A DNA stretch of 64,000 bases from Parasphingopyxis marina (GTDB lineage Bacteria; Pseudomonadota; Alphaproteobacteria; Sphingomonadales; Sphingomonadaceae): assembly GCF_014237875.1 (NCBI RefSeq), contig NZ_JACJVJ010000001.1, positions 1,680,607 to 1,744,606 on the forward strand, written 5' to 3'. Under the pieces are notes generated by a model. The model ran no database searches, was not told where the DNA came from, and saw only the letters and a program-made list of their open reading frames with translations. Of the stretch, positions 35,282-44,217 are shown in pieces. The position numbers and the translations under genes are program-made. Each line of letters starts with the position of its first letter. Position 1 is the first letter of the stretch.

Positions 35282-35370
35282 TTTCGGTCTCCTGAACCTT
35301 GGCCTTATCCTGATGCCCTTGCGGGCTGCGAAACTTGGTGCGATCCTTTGATCGTTCACAGCCCATTCAT

Positions 35371-35386
35371 TGCATCGAGCGTGCCA
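35371..35386 (-). promoter_or_regulatory. Sigma-54 promoter of the psp operon
   Basis: On the minus strand TGGCACGCTCGATGCA: GG and GC elements with the exact 10-base gap of the -24/-12 consensus TGGCACG-N4-TTGCA (one mismatch in TTGCA). It lies about 90 bases before the small peptide and 100 bases from the divergent pspF start, where the PspF-binding enhancer would sit (35390-35480). Confidence 0.8.
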
Positions 35387-35487
35387 GTTTTTGAATATAT
35401 AGCAAAAACAATGCGTTAGCGAAATTTTCCGGAAAAAACGCACGGTGCATATTGCCAGAATTTGGGAAAATATCCTAAAAGTTGGAA

Positions 35488-36495
35488 ATGGAACGGGAAT
35501 CGCAATTCGTCGGAGAATCAGGCGCCTTTCTCGACGCTGTCGAGCAGGCCAGCCGCGCCGCGCCGCTGGACAGGCCGGTGCTCGTCATCGGCGAGCGGGG
35601 CACGGGCAAGGAGTTGATAGCCGAACGGCTTCACCGGTTGAGCCAGCGCTGGGAGGGGCCACTCATCACCCTCAACTGTGCGGCGCTTCCCGAAACGCTG
35701 ATCGAAGCCGAACTGTTCGGACACGAGGCCGGCGCCTTTACCGGCGCGACGCGCGCGCGGGCCGGTGCGTTCGAGGAAGCCGATAACGGTACGCTGTTCC
35801 TCGACGAACTGGCGACGCTGTCCGCCGCCGCCCAGGAACGCCTGCTCCGCGCCGTCGAATATGGCCAGGTCAGCCGCATCGGTTCGAACCGGCCGATACG
35901 TGTCGATGTTCGTATCGTCGCCGCCACCAATGAAAATCTGCCCGATCTTGTCGAGCGCAACAAATTTCGCGCCGACCTGCTTGATCGTCTGTCGTTCGAG
36001 GTCGTGACCCTGCCGCCTCTGCGCGTGCGGGAAGGGGATATCCTGATCCTCGCCGACTATTTCGGGCGGCGAATGGCGGTGGAGCTCGACTGGCCCGGCT
36101 GGCAGGGCTTTGGCGATAATGCCGTGAAGGCGCTGCTCACACATGACTGGCCGGGCAATGTTCGCGAACTCCGTAATGTGGTGGAACGCGCCATCTACCG
36201 CTGGACCGCGCCCGGCGAGCCGGTCGACACGATCCAGCTCGACCCGTTCGACTCTCCTTGGCAGATGCCGGCCACGACGGCGGCACCGACAGGCGATACG
36301 GCGGCCGAAGCCGCGCCTGCTGCTCCGCGGAGGGTCGTTTCGGATTTCAAGGCGGCGGTCGAAAGCTATGAGCGCGAGATCCTGGAGGCTGCGCTCGAAC
36401 GCGCGCGGTATAACCAGCGGCAGACGGCCAAGGCGCTGGGCCTCAGTTACGATCAACTGCGGCACGCGCTTAAGCGGCACGACATGATCGGCTGA
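35488..36495 (+). CDS. pspF: Sigma-54 activator PspF
   Basis: 335 residues: AAA+ domain with Walker A GERGTGKE, the GAFTGA loop (GHEAGAFTGATRA) that contacts sigma-54, DNGTLFLDE Walker B, and a C-terminal Fis-like helix-turn-helix (NQRQTAKALGLSYDQLRHAL). There is no N-terminal sensor domain, as in PspF, so PspA would be the negative regulator. ATG 35488; TTG 35482 is an alternative. Divergent from the psp operon. Confidence 0.94.
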   Translation: MERESQFVGESGAFLDAVEQASRAAPLDRPVLVIGERGTGKELIAERLHRLSQRWEGPLITLNCAALPETLIEAELFGHEAGAFTGATRARAGAFEEADNGTLFLDELATLSAAAQERLLRAVEYGQVSRIGSNRPIRVDVRIVAATNENLPDLVERNKFRADLLDRLSFEVVTLPPLRVREGDILILADYFGRRMAVELDWPGWQGFGDNAVKALLTHDWPGNVRELRNVVERAIYRWTAPGEPVDTIQLDPFDSPWQMPATTAAPTGDTAAEAAPAAPRRVVSDFKAAVESYEREILEAALERARYNQRQTAKALGLSYDQLRHALKRHDMIG

Positions 36496-36548
36496 TTCGC
36501 AAAAAATGCCGAAATAACGTATGTTCCTCCCATAACGGGAGACGGATC

Positions 36549-37115
36549 ATGCGTGGACCGACTGTGTTTCTCTCTGTTGCCGCCAGTTTGGGCCTGGCAA
36601 GCGCCGCGCCGGCGGCGATCACCGTTTTCGGCAACAGCAATGCGCGCAGCTGCTACGAGGCGGCCCGTGCCGAACGAACCGGGCCAACGCATATACGGCA
36701 TTGCACCCGGGCGCTCGAAGACCGCACATTGGCGAGCAATGATCGTGTGGCGACCTATGTTAATCGCGGCATATTGCACGTCTATAACGGCGATTTCGAG
36801 AGCGGCATCGCCGATTATGACCGGGCGATCGCCCTCGATGCGAGCGAACCCGATGCCTATCTCAACAAGGCGCTCGCGCTTCTGCACAACCAGAATGACC
36901 TGCCGCAGATTATTTCGCTGCTGACGACCGCACTCGAATTTGGCACGCGTGAGCCCGCACTCGCCTATTACGGCCGCGGCCTTGCCTATGAACTGAGCGG
37001 CGATATTCCATCGGCCTATTATGACATTCAGCGCGCCGTCGAAACCGATCCCGGTTGGGAGCTTCCGGCCCGGGAATTGACGCGTTTCCGAGTCGTGGGC
37101 GGCGAAGACAGCTGA
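36549..37115 (+). CDS. Secreted TPR-repeat protein (copy 1)
   Basis: 188 residues with a signal peptide (MRGPTVFLSVAASLGLASAAPA). After it, VFGNSNARSCYEAA, then three TPR-like repeats (VNRGILHVYNGDFESGIADY; AYLNKALALLHNQ; YYGRGLAYELSGDIPSAYYD). Its paralogue follows 145 bases downstream. The motif GNSxARxCYxAA right after the signal is shared. Periplasmic scaffold; partner unknown. Starts 53 bases after pspF. Confidence 0.87.
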   Translation: MRGPTVFLSVAASLGLASAAPAAITVFGNSNARSCYEAARAERTGPTHIRHCTRALEDRTLASNDRVATYVNRGILHVYNGDFESGIADYDRAIALDASEPDAYLNKALALLHNQNDLPQIISLLTTALEFGTREPALAYYGRGLAYELSGDIPSAYYDIQRAVETDPGWELPARELTRFRVVGGEDS

Positions 37116-37260
37116 TCGGCCGGTGCTTGGCGATCGTCGTTAATCGTCGGGGAACACCCGTTGGACGAATATATCGGTCGAATCCGGCCCCCGATTTATG
37201 CGTTTATGACTGCGTCTGATAATATGCAGCTGACGCAATAGCGCATCAGGGGAGGTTGTT

Positions 37261-37824
37261 ATGAAGACATGCACCGGAATTGCGGCAGCGGCGATCGCGA
37301 CCGCGCTGGCCGCCTCGGCCGCCCAGAGCGGCATCATGGTGGCCGGCAATAGCTCTGCGCGTATCTGTTACGCGGCGGCGGCGCGCCAGTCGGACAATCG
37401 CGTAGACCTGCGGCCCTGCAGCCTGGCGCTTGATCACGACGCGCTGACGACGCGCGATCGCGTCGCGACGCTGGTCAATCGCGGTATCATCTATTTCCAC
37501 CGCGCCGATTGGGACCAGGCGCTCGCGGATTTCGATGCCGCGCTGGCGATCGACAACAATCAGCCCGAAGCGATGTTGAACAAGGCGCTCACCCTGCTGC
37601 GCCGGGATCGCTCGGGCGAGAACGCCATTCCCTATTTCACCCGTGCGCTGGAACTGGGCACGGAAGCGCCGGCGGTTGCGCATTATGGCCGCGGACTCGC
37701 GCACCAGCTCGATGGCGATCTGACCGACGCCTATATCGATATTCGCCGTGCGTCCGATCTCGATCCGGAATGGGATGCACCGCGCAACGATCTATCCAAC
37801 TTCATCGTCCAACCCGTCGGCTGA
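37261..37824 (+). CDS. Secreted TPR-repeat protein (copy 2)
   Basis: 187 residues: signal peptide (MKTCTGIAAAAIATALAASAA), then VAGNSSARICYAAA with the conserved Cys, then TPR-like repeats (VNRGIIYFHRADWDQALADF; AMLNKALTLLRRD; HYGRGLAHQLDGDLTDAYID). Clearly homologous to copy 1 along its length. A terminator follows. Confidence 0.87.
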   Translation: MKTCTGIAAAAIATALAASAAQSGIMVAGNSSARICYAAAARQSDNRVDLRPCSLALDHDALTTRDRVATLVNRGIIYFHRADWDQALADFDAALAIDNNQPEAMLNKALTLLRRDRSGENAIPYFTRALELGTEAPAVAHYGRGLAHQLDGDLTDAYIDIRRASDLDPEWDAPRNDLSNFIVQPVG

Positions 37825-37868
37825 CGCCCTTGCGGGGCCCGCCCCGGCGGGTGCGAAACATGGAAAGT

Positions 37869-37899
37869 CGGGCCGTTTCCCCAAGGAGGCGGCCCGTTT
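37869..37899 (+). terminator. Terminator after the TPR pair
   Basis: CGGGCCG and CGGCCCG arms with a 14-base loop (TTTCCCCAAGGAGG) followed by TTT. Lies 45 bases after the stop of copy 2. Confidence 0.7.
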
Positions 37900-37996
37900 C
37901 GTTCCTACGGTCGAAAATCGCTGAAACGCTAGGGATACCCTTGATGGGTCGGTGCGTTCCCTTCATTATACCCCAGACCAACAGGAGACTATTTTC

Positions 37997-38614
37997 ATGG
38001 CATTCGAACTCCCCGCCCTTCCGTACAGCAAAGAGGCGTTCGGCGAGATCATTTCGTCCCAGACATTCGATTTTCACCACGGCAAGCACCACAAGGCCTA
38101 TGTCGACAAGACGAACGCCGCGATAGAGGGCACCGACCTTTCCGGCGCAAAGCTCTCCGAAGTGATCGCGTCGGCCCGGGAAAACGGTAACACAGGTCTG
38201 TTCAACAATGCCGCGCAGGTGTGGAACCACAGCTTCTACTGGCAATGCCTGAGCCCGGACTCGCAAAAGCCGGGCGGCAAGCTTTCCGCGCATATCGAGG
38301 AATGTTTCGGTTCGACCGGCGAGATGCTCGAAGCGTTCAAGACGGAAGCCGCCGGCCATTTTGCGAGCGGCTGGGCCTGGCTCATCCTCGATGGCGACGA
38401 GCTCAAGATCACCTCGCTGCACGACGCCGATACGCCCGTCGCCCATGAAGGGATGCAGCCGCTGCTCACGCTCGACGTCTGGGAGCATGCCTATTATCTC
38501 GATTACCAGAATGACCGCGGCGCCTATCTCGACGCGCTGCTCGATCATGTGAACTGGGAATTCGTGGCGCAGAACCTGGATGGTGCGGGCGTTAAACGGG
38601 CCGATCAGGGCTGA
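37997..38614 (+). CDS. sodB: Superoxide dismutase, iron type
   Basis: 205 residues. Metal ligands: His27 (FDFHHGKHH), His78 (AQVWNHSFY), Asp160 and His164 (LDVWEHAYYLDY). Gln74 in NNAAQVWNH is the active-site Gln position typical of iron enzymes. Dismutates superoxide in the cytoplasm. ATG 37997 follows ACAGGAGAC; an upstream in-frame GTG is not needed. Confidence 0.97.
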   Translation: MAFELPALPYSKEAFGEIISSQTFDFHHGKHHKAYVDKTNAAIEGTDLSGAKLSEVIASARENGNTGLFNNAAQVWNHSFYWQCLSPDSQKPGGKLSAHIEECFGSTGEMLEAFKTEAAGHFASGWAWLILDGDELKITSLHDADTPVAHEGMQPLLTLDVWEHAYYLDYQNDRGAYLDALLDHVNWEFVAQNLDGAGVKRADQG

Positions 38615-38625
38615 TCTGACGAGTT

Positions 38626-39267
38626 TTATTCGCCGCCTGCGGGCGGCGCCGCCGCTTCCGATGCTTCCTCAAGCGTAAAGCCGTGTTTGAGGAGCATCGG
38701 GATATTGGCGATGCCGAACAGCAGCGAAAGGACGGTAAGACCCCAGGTCTTGACCGTTAGCCACATCTCGAACGAAAGCGATGCCCGCATAGCTTCGTTG
38801 GCGAGCGCCATGAAGACGAAGAACAAACCCCAATTGCGTGAAAGCTTGAGCCAGCCTTTCTCGGTTAGCCCTTGGAAGGCGGCGGCAAAGGCGTAGCGCA
38901 ACATCGGCGTGCCGCGCAGCCAGCCGCCAAGCAATAGCGCGGCGAAACCAAGGTAGATTATCGTCGGCTTGATCTGGATGAAGACCGGATCATGCAGATA
39001 CACAGTCAGCGCGCCGAAACCGAGAATCAACACAGCGGAGATCCACTGCATCGGCGTCACCTTCTTGTAAGCGATCACCGAGAAGACGATCGCTGCGGTA
39101 ATCGCCACCATGAAGGTGATCGTGCCGATCAGGATGCCCTGAAAGGGATCTTCGTCGGACTGGGCCAGCTTGAAAGCTGTGAAGAAGGCAACCAACGGTC
39201 CGAAATCCAGCAGGAAAGATATCCAGCCGGATTGCGCCTTTGACTTGGAAGGTTCCGCGTCGGTCAT
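38626..39267 (-). CDS. yciB: Septation/inner membrane protein YciB (IspZ family)
   Basis: 213 residues, about five membrane helices. Characteristic opening LLDFGPLVAFFTAFKLAQ and the NWGLFFVFMALANEAMR segment near the C terminus. YciB helps keep the cell envelope and division in order. Start overlaps the ftsY stop by 4 bases; it is the last gene of the dapF-mtaB-ftsY-yciB reverse unit. Confidence 0.93.
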   Translation of the reverse strand: MTDAEPSKSKAQSGWISFLLDFGPLVAFFTAFKLAQSDEDPFQGILIGTITFMVAITAAIVFSVIAYKKVTPMQWISAVLILGFGALTVYLHDPVFIQIKPTIIYLGFAALLLGGWLRGTPMLRYAFAAAFQGLTEKGWLKLSRNWGLFFVFMALANEAMRASLSFEMWLTVKTWGLTVLSLLFGIANIPMLLKHGFTLEEASEAAAPPAGGE

Positions 39268-40211
39268 GTCTTTACCTCGTCGAATTCGTCGGCGCCGGCT
39301 ATTGCGCGGGCGACGGCGCGCGGATCGAAGGGGCGAAGGTCTTCCAAGGTTTCGCCGACGCCGATCGCGTGGATCGGCAGCCCGTATTTTTCGGCCGCCG
39401 CGACGAGAACGCCGCCGCGCGCCGTGCCGTCGAGCTTGGTCATGACAAGGCCGGTGACGTTGGCGACTTCCTTGAACACCTCGATCTGGGACAGCGCATT
39501 CTGGCCGGTGGTGGCGTCGAGGACAAGGATCACGTCATGGGGTGCCGCCTCGTTGAGCCGGCCGAGCACGCGGCGGATTTTCGAAAGTTCGTCCATCAGG
39601 TGGCTTTTGTTCTGCAAGCGTCCGGCCGTGTCGACGATCAGCACGTCGGTGCCGATTTCGGTGCCGCGCTTCACGCCTTCGAACACCAGGCTCGCCGCAT
39701 CGCCCCCTTCCTCGCCGGAAATGATCGGCACGCCGATCCGGTCCGCCCAAATCTTGAGCTGGCCGATTGCGGCGGCGCGGAACGTGTCTCCGGCAACCAG
39801 CATGACGTTGTAATCGTCTTCGAGGAACAGATGACCGAGTTTCGCGATCGTCGTCGTCTTGCCCGATCCGTTGACGCCAATGACGAGCATCACCTGCGGC
39901 CGGGGGAAGGCGTCGATTTCGAGCGGGACGGCGACGGGTGTGAGGATTTTCTCGAGCTCGTCGGCCACGATCTCGCGGATATCGAGTTCGGAAAGATGGC
40001 GTTCGAACCGCCCGTCGGCGAGCCGGTCGCGGATCCGCGCTGCGACCGTGGGGCCGAGATCTGTGGCGATCAGCGCTTCCTCGATATCGTCGAGCGTCTC
40101 TTCGTCGAGCTTTTCCTTGGTGATCAGGCCGGTGAGATTGCCGCCGAGCCGATCCGAGGTCCGTTTGAAGCCCAGTCGCAGCTTGTCGCCCCAGCTTTTC
40201 CGCTCGCTCAT
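39264..40211 (-). CDS. ftsY: Signal recognition particle receptor FtsY
   Basis: 315 residues: a short N-terminal region with little of the long acidic domain of E. coli, an N domain (about 15-95) and a GTPase G domain: P loop GVNGSGKTTTIAKL, DTFRAAAIGQLKIW, DTAGRLQNKSHLM and TKLDGTARGG. It docks Ffh-ribosome complexes to the membrane. ATG at 40209-40211; overlaps mtaB by 4 bases. Confidence 0.96.
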   Translation of the reverse strand: MSERKSWGDKLRLGFKRTSDRLGGNLTGLITKEKLDEETLDDIEEALIATDLGPTVAARIRDRLADGRFERHLSELDIREIVADELEKILTPVAVPLEIDAFPRPQVMLVIGVNGSGKTTTIAKLGHLFLEDDYNVMLVAGDTFRAAAIGQLKIWADRIGVPIISGEEGGDAASLVFEGVKRGTEIGTDVLIVDTAGRLQNKSHLMDELSKIRRVLGRLNEAAPHDVILVLDATTGQNALSQIEVFKEVANVTGLVMTKLDGTARGGVLVAAAEKYGLPIHAIGVGETLEDLRPFDPRAVARAIAGADEFDEVKT

Positions 40212-41440
40212 GCTGCCTCTCCGATCAGGCCGCCGTTTTCGGCGCCGGTCACCCGCACTTCGACGACGGAGCCGGGCACCGGCGAGCCGGCGATCTGCAC
40301 TTCGGCAAAACTTTCTCCATGGCCGGTGCCGTCCCCGCGCTCGACGAGCACACGCTGGCGGGAACCGACCAGGCCCTCCAGCCATGCCGTTTTCCGCCGG
40401 GCGCAGGCTTCACGCAGTTTCTGCGCGCGTTCGCGGCGTACCGGCATGGGCATCTGCGGCATCTTCGCGGCCGGCGTGCCCGTCCGTGCCGAATAGGGGA
40501 AGATATGGCCATGGACGATGTCGCAATCGTCGACGAGCCGCAGCGTGTTTTCCGCCATCGCTTCGGTCTCGGTCGGGAAGCCCGCGATCATATCCGCGCC
40601 GATCGCGATTTCCGGCCGGGCGTCTTTCAGCTTCGCGACCATCTCGACCGATTGTTCGCGGCTGTGCCGGCGTTTCATGCGCTTGAGGATCATGTCGTCG
40701 CCTGCCTGCAGCGAAAGGTGGAGGTGCGGCATGAAGCGCGGTTCGCCGGTGATGATGGCGAACAGACGCTCGTCGATCTCGATGGAATCGAGTGAAGAGA
40801 GGCGCAGCCGCCGCAGCGTGGGCACGCCTTTGAGGATACGCTCGACGAGCATGCCGAGGCTGGGGCTACCGGGGAGGTCGGGCCCATAGCTGGTGACGTC
40901 GACACCGGTCAGCACGACCTCCTGAAAGCCTTCGTCGACCAGCGCCTTGATCCGCTCGACGACCAGCCCGGCGGGCACCGAGCGGCTGTTTCCGCGGCCA
41001 TAGGGGATGACACAGAAGGTGCAGCGATGATCGCAGCCATTCTGCACCTCGACAAAGGCGCGGGCGCGATCGGCAAAGCCGGTCACGAGATGCGGTGCCG
41101 TTTCCCGCACGGCCATGATGTCGGAGACCAGGTCGCGCTCGGCGGCAAAGCTTTCGGGCAGCATCTTTTCGCGGTTGCCCAACACTCGCGTCACTTCGGG
41201 CATCGCGGAAAAGCTGCCGGGGTCGATCTGCGCCGCGCAGCCCGTGACAACGATCTCAGCGTCGGGCCGCGCCTTTTTCGCCTTGCGGATCTGCTGGCGC
41301 GTCTTTCGCACGGCTTCGCCCGTCACCGCGCAGCTGTTGACGATGACGAGGTCGTCGCGGTTTCCGGCAAGCGTGCGCATCGCTTCGCTCTCTGCGAAGT
41401 TCAGGCGGCAGCCCAGGGTGATAAGCTCGGGGCCGCTCAC
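40208..41440 (-). CDS. mtaB: tRNA t6A37 methylthiotransferase
   Basis: 410 residues, radical SAM enzyme of the MiaB/MtaB family that adds a methylthio group to t6A37 in tRNA. Domains: N-terminal UPF0004 part with LGCRLN and SCAVT, radical SAM cluster in CDHRCTFC (C-x3-C-x2-C), and a C-terminal TRAM domain (about 350-410). The LGCRLN plus SCAVTG wording fits MtaB better than MiaB (RimO has a DxxD form). GTG at 41440 overlaps the dapF stop (GTGA). Confidence 0.93.
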   Translation of the reverse strand: MSGPELITLGCRLNFAESEAMRTLAGNRDDLVIVNSCAVTGEAVRKTRQQIRKAKKARPDAEIVVTGCAAQIDPGSFSAMPEVTRVLGNREKMLPESFAAERDLVSDIMAVRETAPHLVTGFADRARAFVEVQNGCDHRCTFCVIPYGRGNSRSVPAGLVVERIKALVDEGFQEVVLTGVDVTSYGPDLPGSPSLGMLVERILKGVPTLRRLRLSSLDSIEIDERLFAIITGEPRFMPHLHLSLQAGDDMILKRMKRRHSREQSVEMVAKLKDARPEIAIGADMIAGFPTETEAMAENTLRLVDDCDIVHGHIFPYSARTGTPAAKMPQMPMPVRRERAQKLREACARRKTAWLEGLVGSRQRVLVERGDGTGHGESFAEVQIAGSPVPGSVVEVRVTGAENGGLIGEAA

Positions 41441-42258
41441 AGAAGCATCTCGATGTCGATTTCGGCGGAAAAAACATGGATCGCGGGGCCGGTCATCCGG
41501 ATCGCCTCGCCGGGCGTCCAGGCGATCGACAGCGCGCCGCCGGGCAAACGGACGACCGTTTCGCCGTCGACCAGCTTGCGGCGGACAGCCGCGACCATCG
41601 TTGCGCAGGCGCCGGTTCCGCACGCTCGCGTCAGGCCGACGCCGCGTTCCCAGACATGCAGTTTCAGGCTGCCATCGGGCTCGACGCTGGCAACGTTCAC
41701 GTTGACGCGATCTGGGAACAGCGGGTCATGCTCGATGATCGGCCCCAGCCGCGCAAGATCGACCGTGTCGGCATTGTCCACGAAGAATACCAGGTGGGGA
41801 TTGCCGACATTGACGGCCACCGGATTTTCCAGCGCGTCCCAGCCGACGGGCATGTCGAGCGTGTCCATCGCATAGGCGAGGGGGATGGCGTCCCAGTCGA
41901 GGCGCGGCTGGCCCATGTCGAGCGTCGCGCCGCCGCCTTCGCTCTTCCCGTAGATCGTACCGCCGGGGGTTTCGATCATGGCTTCCGCGCCGATCAACTG
42001 CGTCACGCAGCGGGCCGCATTGCCGCAGGCTTCGACTTCGCTGCCGTCCGCATTGAAGATGCGCATAGCGATATCGGCGGTGTCCGAGGGCTCCAGCAGG
42101 ATCAATTGATCGCAGCCGATACCGGTGTGCCGATCGGCCAGTGCGCGCGCCAGGCCCTCCGTCATCGTGACGGATTGCACGCGCGCGTCGATAACGACGA
42201 AGTCGTTGCCGAGGCCGTGCATCTTGTGAAAGGCCAATTTGGGAGAAACGGGGCGCAT
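41437..42258 (-). CDS. dapF: Diaminopimelate epimerase
   Basis: 273 residues. It opens FHKMHGLGNDFVVIDAR, has the two catalytic cysteines in ACGNAARCV (about residue 80) and ACGTGACA (about residue 225), and the SDTADIAMRIFNADGSE segment. Converts LL- to meso-diaminopimelate for lysine and peptidoglycan. First gene of the dapF-mtaB-ftsY-yciB unit, which is a common alphaproteobacterial order. Confidence 0.97.
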   Translation of the reverse strand: MRPVSPKLAFHKMHGLGNDFVVIDARVQSVTMTEGLARALADRHTGIGCDQLILLEPSDTADIAMRIFNADGSEVEACGNAARCVTQLIGAEAMIETPGGTIYGKSEGGGATLDMGQPRLDWDAIPLAYAMDTLDMPVGWDALENPVAVNVGNPHLVFFVDNADTVDLARLGPIIEHDPLFPDRVNVNVASVEPDGSLKLHVWERGVGLTRACGTGACATMVAAVRRKLVDGETVVRLPGGALSIAWTPGEAIRMTGPAIHVFSAEIDIEMLL

Positions 42259-42334
42259 GGCGCGCGATTTAGGGATGGCGGGGGCCGCTGTCCACTTGGG
42301 TTTCGGCTTTTGCAGGCGTTGCGAAGAAAGGCGT

Positions 42335-43990
42335 TCAGCCTGTCCGACGAAGCTTGCGGAGTTCCTCCATCGCTTCCTTGGCGATTTCCTCGCTCGAACG
42401 CGCGGTCAGCATGTCCAGATCGGCCAGCATCCTGCGGGTCTTGCCGATCGCCATCGGCTTGCCGAAATGCCAGCCCTGGCCCGCCATGTTGCCGAGGCCT
42501 TTCAGGATATCGGCGATCTTTTCGTCCTCGATGCCCTCGGCCGTGATCGGCATGCCGAGACTGGTGCCGAGACGGGTGATCGCGTCGACGATTGCCGCGC
42601 TTTCGCTGTCCTTGTTGATCGAGGTGACGAAGCTGCGATCGATCTTGATCCGGTCGAAGGGCAGGGCGCGCAGATGCGCAAGGCTGGAATAGCCGGTGCC
42701 GAAATCGTCGAGCGCAACGCGGATGCCCTGATTTTTGAGGCTGGTGATGATCGACTGGGCGATGCCGAGATTGTCGAACAGCGCGGTTTCGGTGATCTCG
42801 ATCTCGAGCCGGTTGGCCGGGAAGTTGGTTTCCGTCAGCAGCTTGATGATCTTCTGGGCGAGCCAGGGATCCTTGAGCTGCGCCGGCGAAATATTGACCG
42901 AAAGCGAAATTTGCGGGTCCCAGTCGCGGCCTTCGATAAAGGCGCGGCGCATCACGCATTCGGAAAGCTCCGCGATCAGGCCGCATTCTTCCGCAACGGT
43001 GATGAACTGGTCGGGCATGATCACGCCCTGTTCGGGATGTTCCCAACGGGCGAGCACTTCGAAACCGTGCAGGCGGCCGGTCATCAGATCGACCTGCGGC
43101 TCGTAATAGGGCGCGAACTCGCCGGCCGGAATGCCCTGGCGCATGCCCGCTTCGACGCGGTTGCGCTCTTCGAGCAGCCTTTCCATGCTGCCGTCGAACC
43201 AGACGGCGCGGTTCTTGCCCTGCCGCTTGGCCGCGTACATGGCGATATCGGCGCGGCGCAGAAGCGTCTCGACGCTGTTGCAATCATGATCCGACCGCGC
43301 GACGCCCACCGACGCGCTCGTCTGGATCGACTGGTTTTCGATCATGAAGGGCTGCGAAACACGTTCGATCAGTTCGTCCGCGATCGCATCGACGGCGGAG
43401 GGATTGGCGGCGTCGAACTGGAAGGCTGCCGCAAACTCGTCGCCGCCCAGCCGGGCGCAGAGCGCCGATCCCGGCATCGTTTCGACGATCCGTTTGCCGA
43501 CCTCGCGGAGCAGGAAATCGCCGATATGGTGGCCGTTGAGATCGTTGACATATTTGAAGCTGTCGAGATCGATCACGAACATCGCGACGACCTTGTTGCG
43601 CGCACCGGCCTTGTTGATGAGGTCGCCCGCTTCGCTGGCGAGCGCCCGGCGATTGAGGAAACCAGTCAGCGGGTCGCGCGAAGCCAGCAGTTTTGCACGC
43701 TTCGCCGCTTCGGCATGTTCGGCGATCTGTTCGGTCACTTCGTTATGGTGACGCCAGCCGATCAGGATCAGCGCGATATTGAGGAGCAGCGCGACCGCAA
43801 GAATGGGATCGCGCTTGGTGGCGGTGCCGGCGATGATGTTGCCGACGACTTCGCCGCCGAGCGCGGCGAACATGAGGATCGCCGCCATCGCGATGGCGGC
43901 GGATATGAGGCTGCGGGGCTGTTCTTCAACAGCGACAGGGTCCACCGGTGCCGGTTCGGGAACCGGCTCTGAAGTCTCGGCGTCGCTCAT
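42335..43990 (-). CDS. GGDEF/EAL membrane protein
   Basis: 551 residues. Two membrane helices (about 30-50 and 60-80), then a GGDEF domain with intact RLGGDEF, DPLTGFLNRR and ADIAMYAAK segments (about 105-270), then an EAL domain with GFEVLARWEHP, NISPAQL, EITETAL, DDFGTGYSSL and KIDRSF (about 285-530). Both catalytic motifs look functional, with EVL for EAL, so synthesis or hydrolysis of cyclic-di-GMP are both possible. No cytoplasmic sensor domain. Start chosen at MSDAE (ATG 43988-43990). Confidence 0.93.
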   Translation of the reverse strand: MSDAETSEPVPEPAPVDPVAVEEQPRSLISAAIAMAAILMFAALGGEVVGNIIAGTATKRDPILAVALLLNIALILIGWRHHNEVTEQIAEHAEAAKRAKLLASRDPLTGFLNRRALASEAGDLINKAGARNKVVAMFVIDLDSFKYVNDLNGHHIGDFLLREVGKRIVETMPGSALCARLGGDEFAAAFQFDAANPSAVDAIADELIERVSQPFMIENQSIQTSASVGVARSDHDCNSVETLLRRADIAMYAAKRQGKNRAVWFDGSMERLLEERNRVEAGMRQGIPAGEFAPYYEPQVDLMTGRLHGFEVLARWEHPEQGVIMPDQFITVAEECGLIAELSECVMRRAFIEGRDWDPQISLSVNISPAQLKDPWLAQKIIKLLTETNFPANRLEIEITETALFDNLGIAQSIITSLKNQGIRVALDDFGTGYSSLAHLRALPFDRIKIDRSFVTSINKDSESAAIVDAITRLGTSLGMPITAEGIEDEKIADILKGLGNMAGQGWHFGKPMAIGKTRRMLADLDMLTARSSEEIAKEAMEELRKLRRTG

Positions 43991-44217
43991 ATACTTTTGT
44001 CCCCATTCGAAGGGGGATATGTGGCATAAACGGAGTGAAGACCGGGTTAATATCGGGAAAATGCGCCAGGGCCTTGTAAAAGGCTGGAATCGGCAGTATT
44101 TGGCCGCCATCAGTTCCGTCAGGAATGCATTGGAAGCGCCATAGGCGCGCGCTGGCCGGCGAGGTTTCGCCCGCTGGCGTTTTTTGCGTTTCGCCCGGAA
44201 CGGGAAGGATAGAAGCG

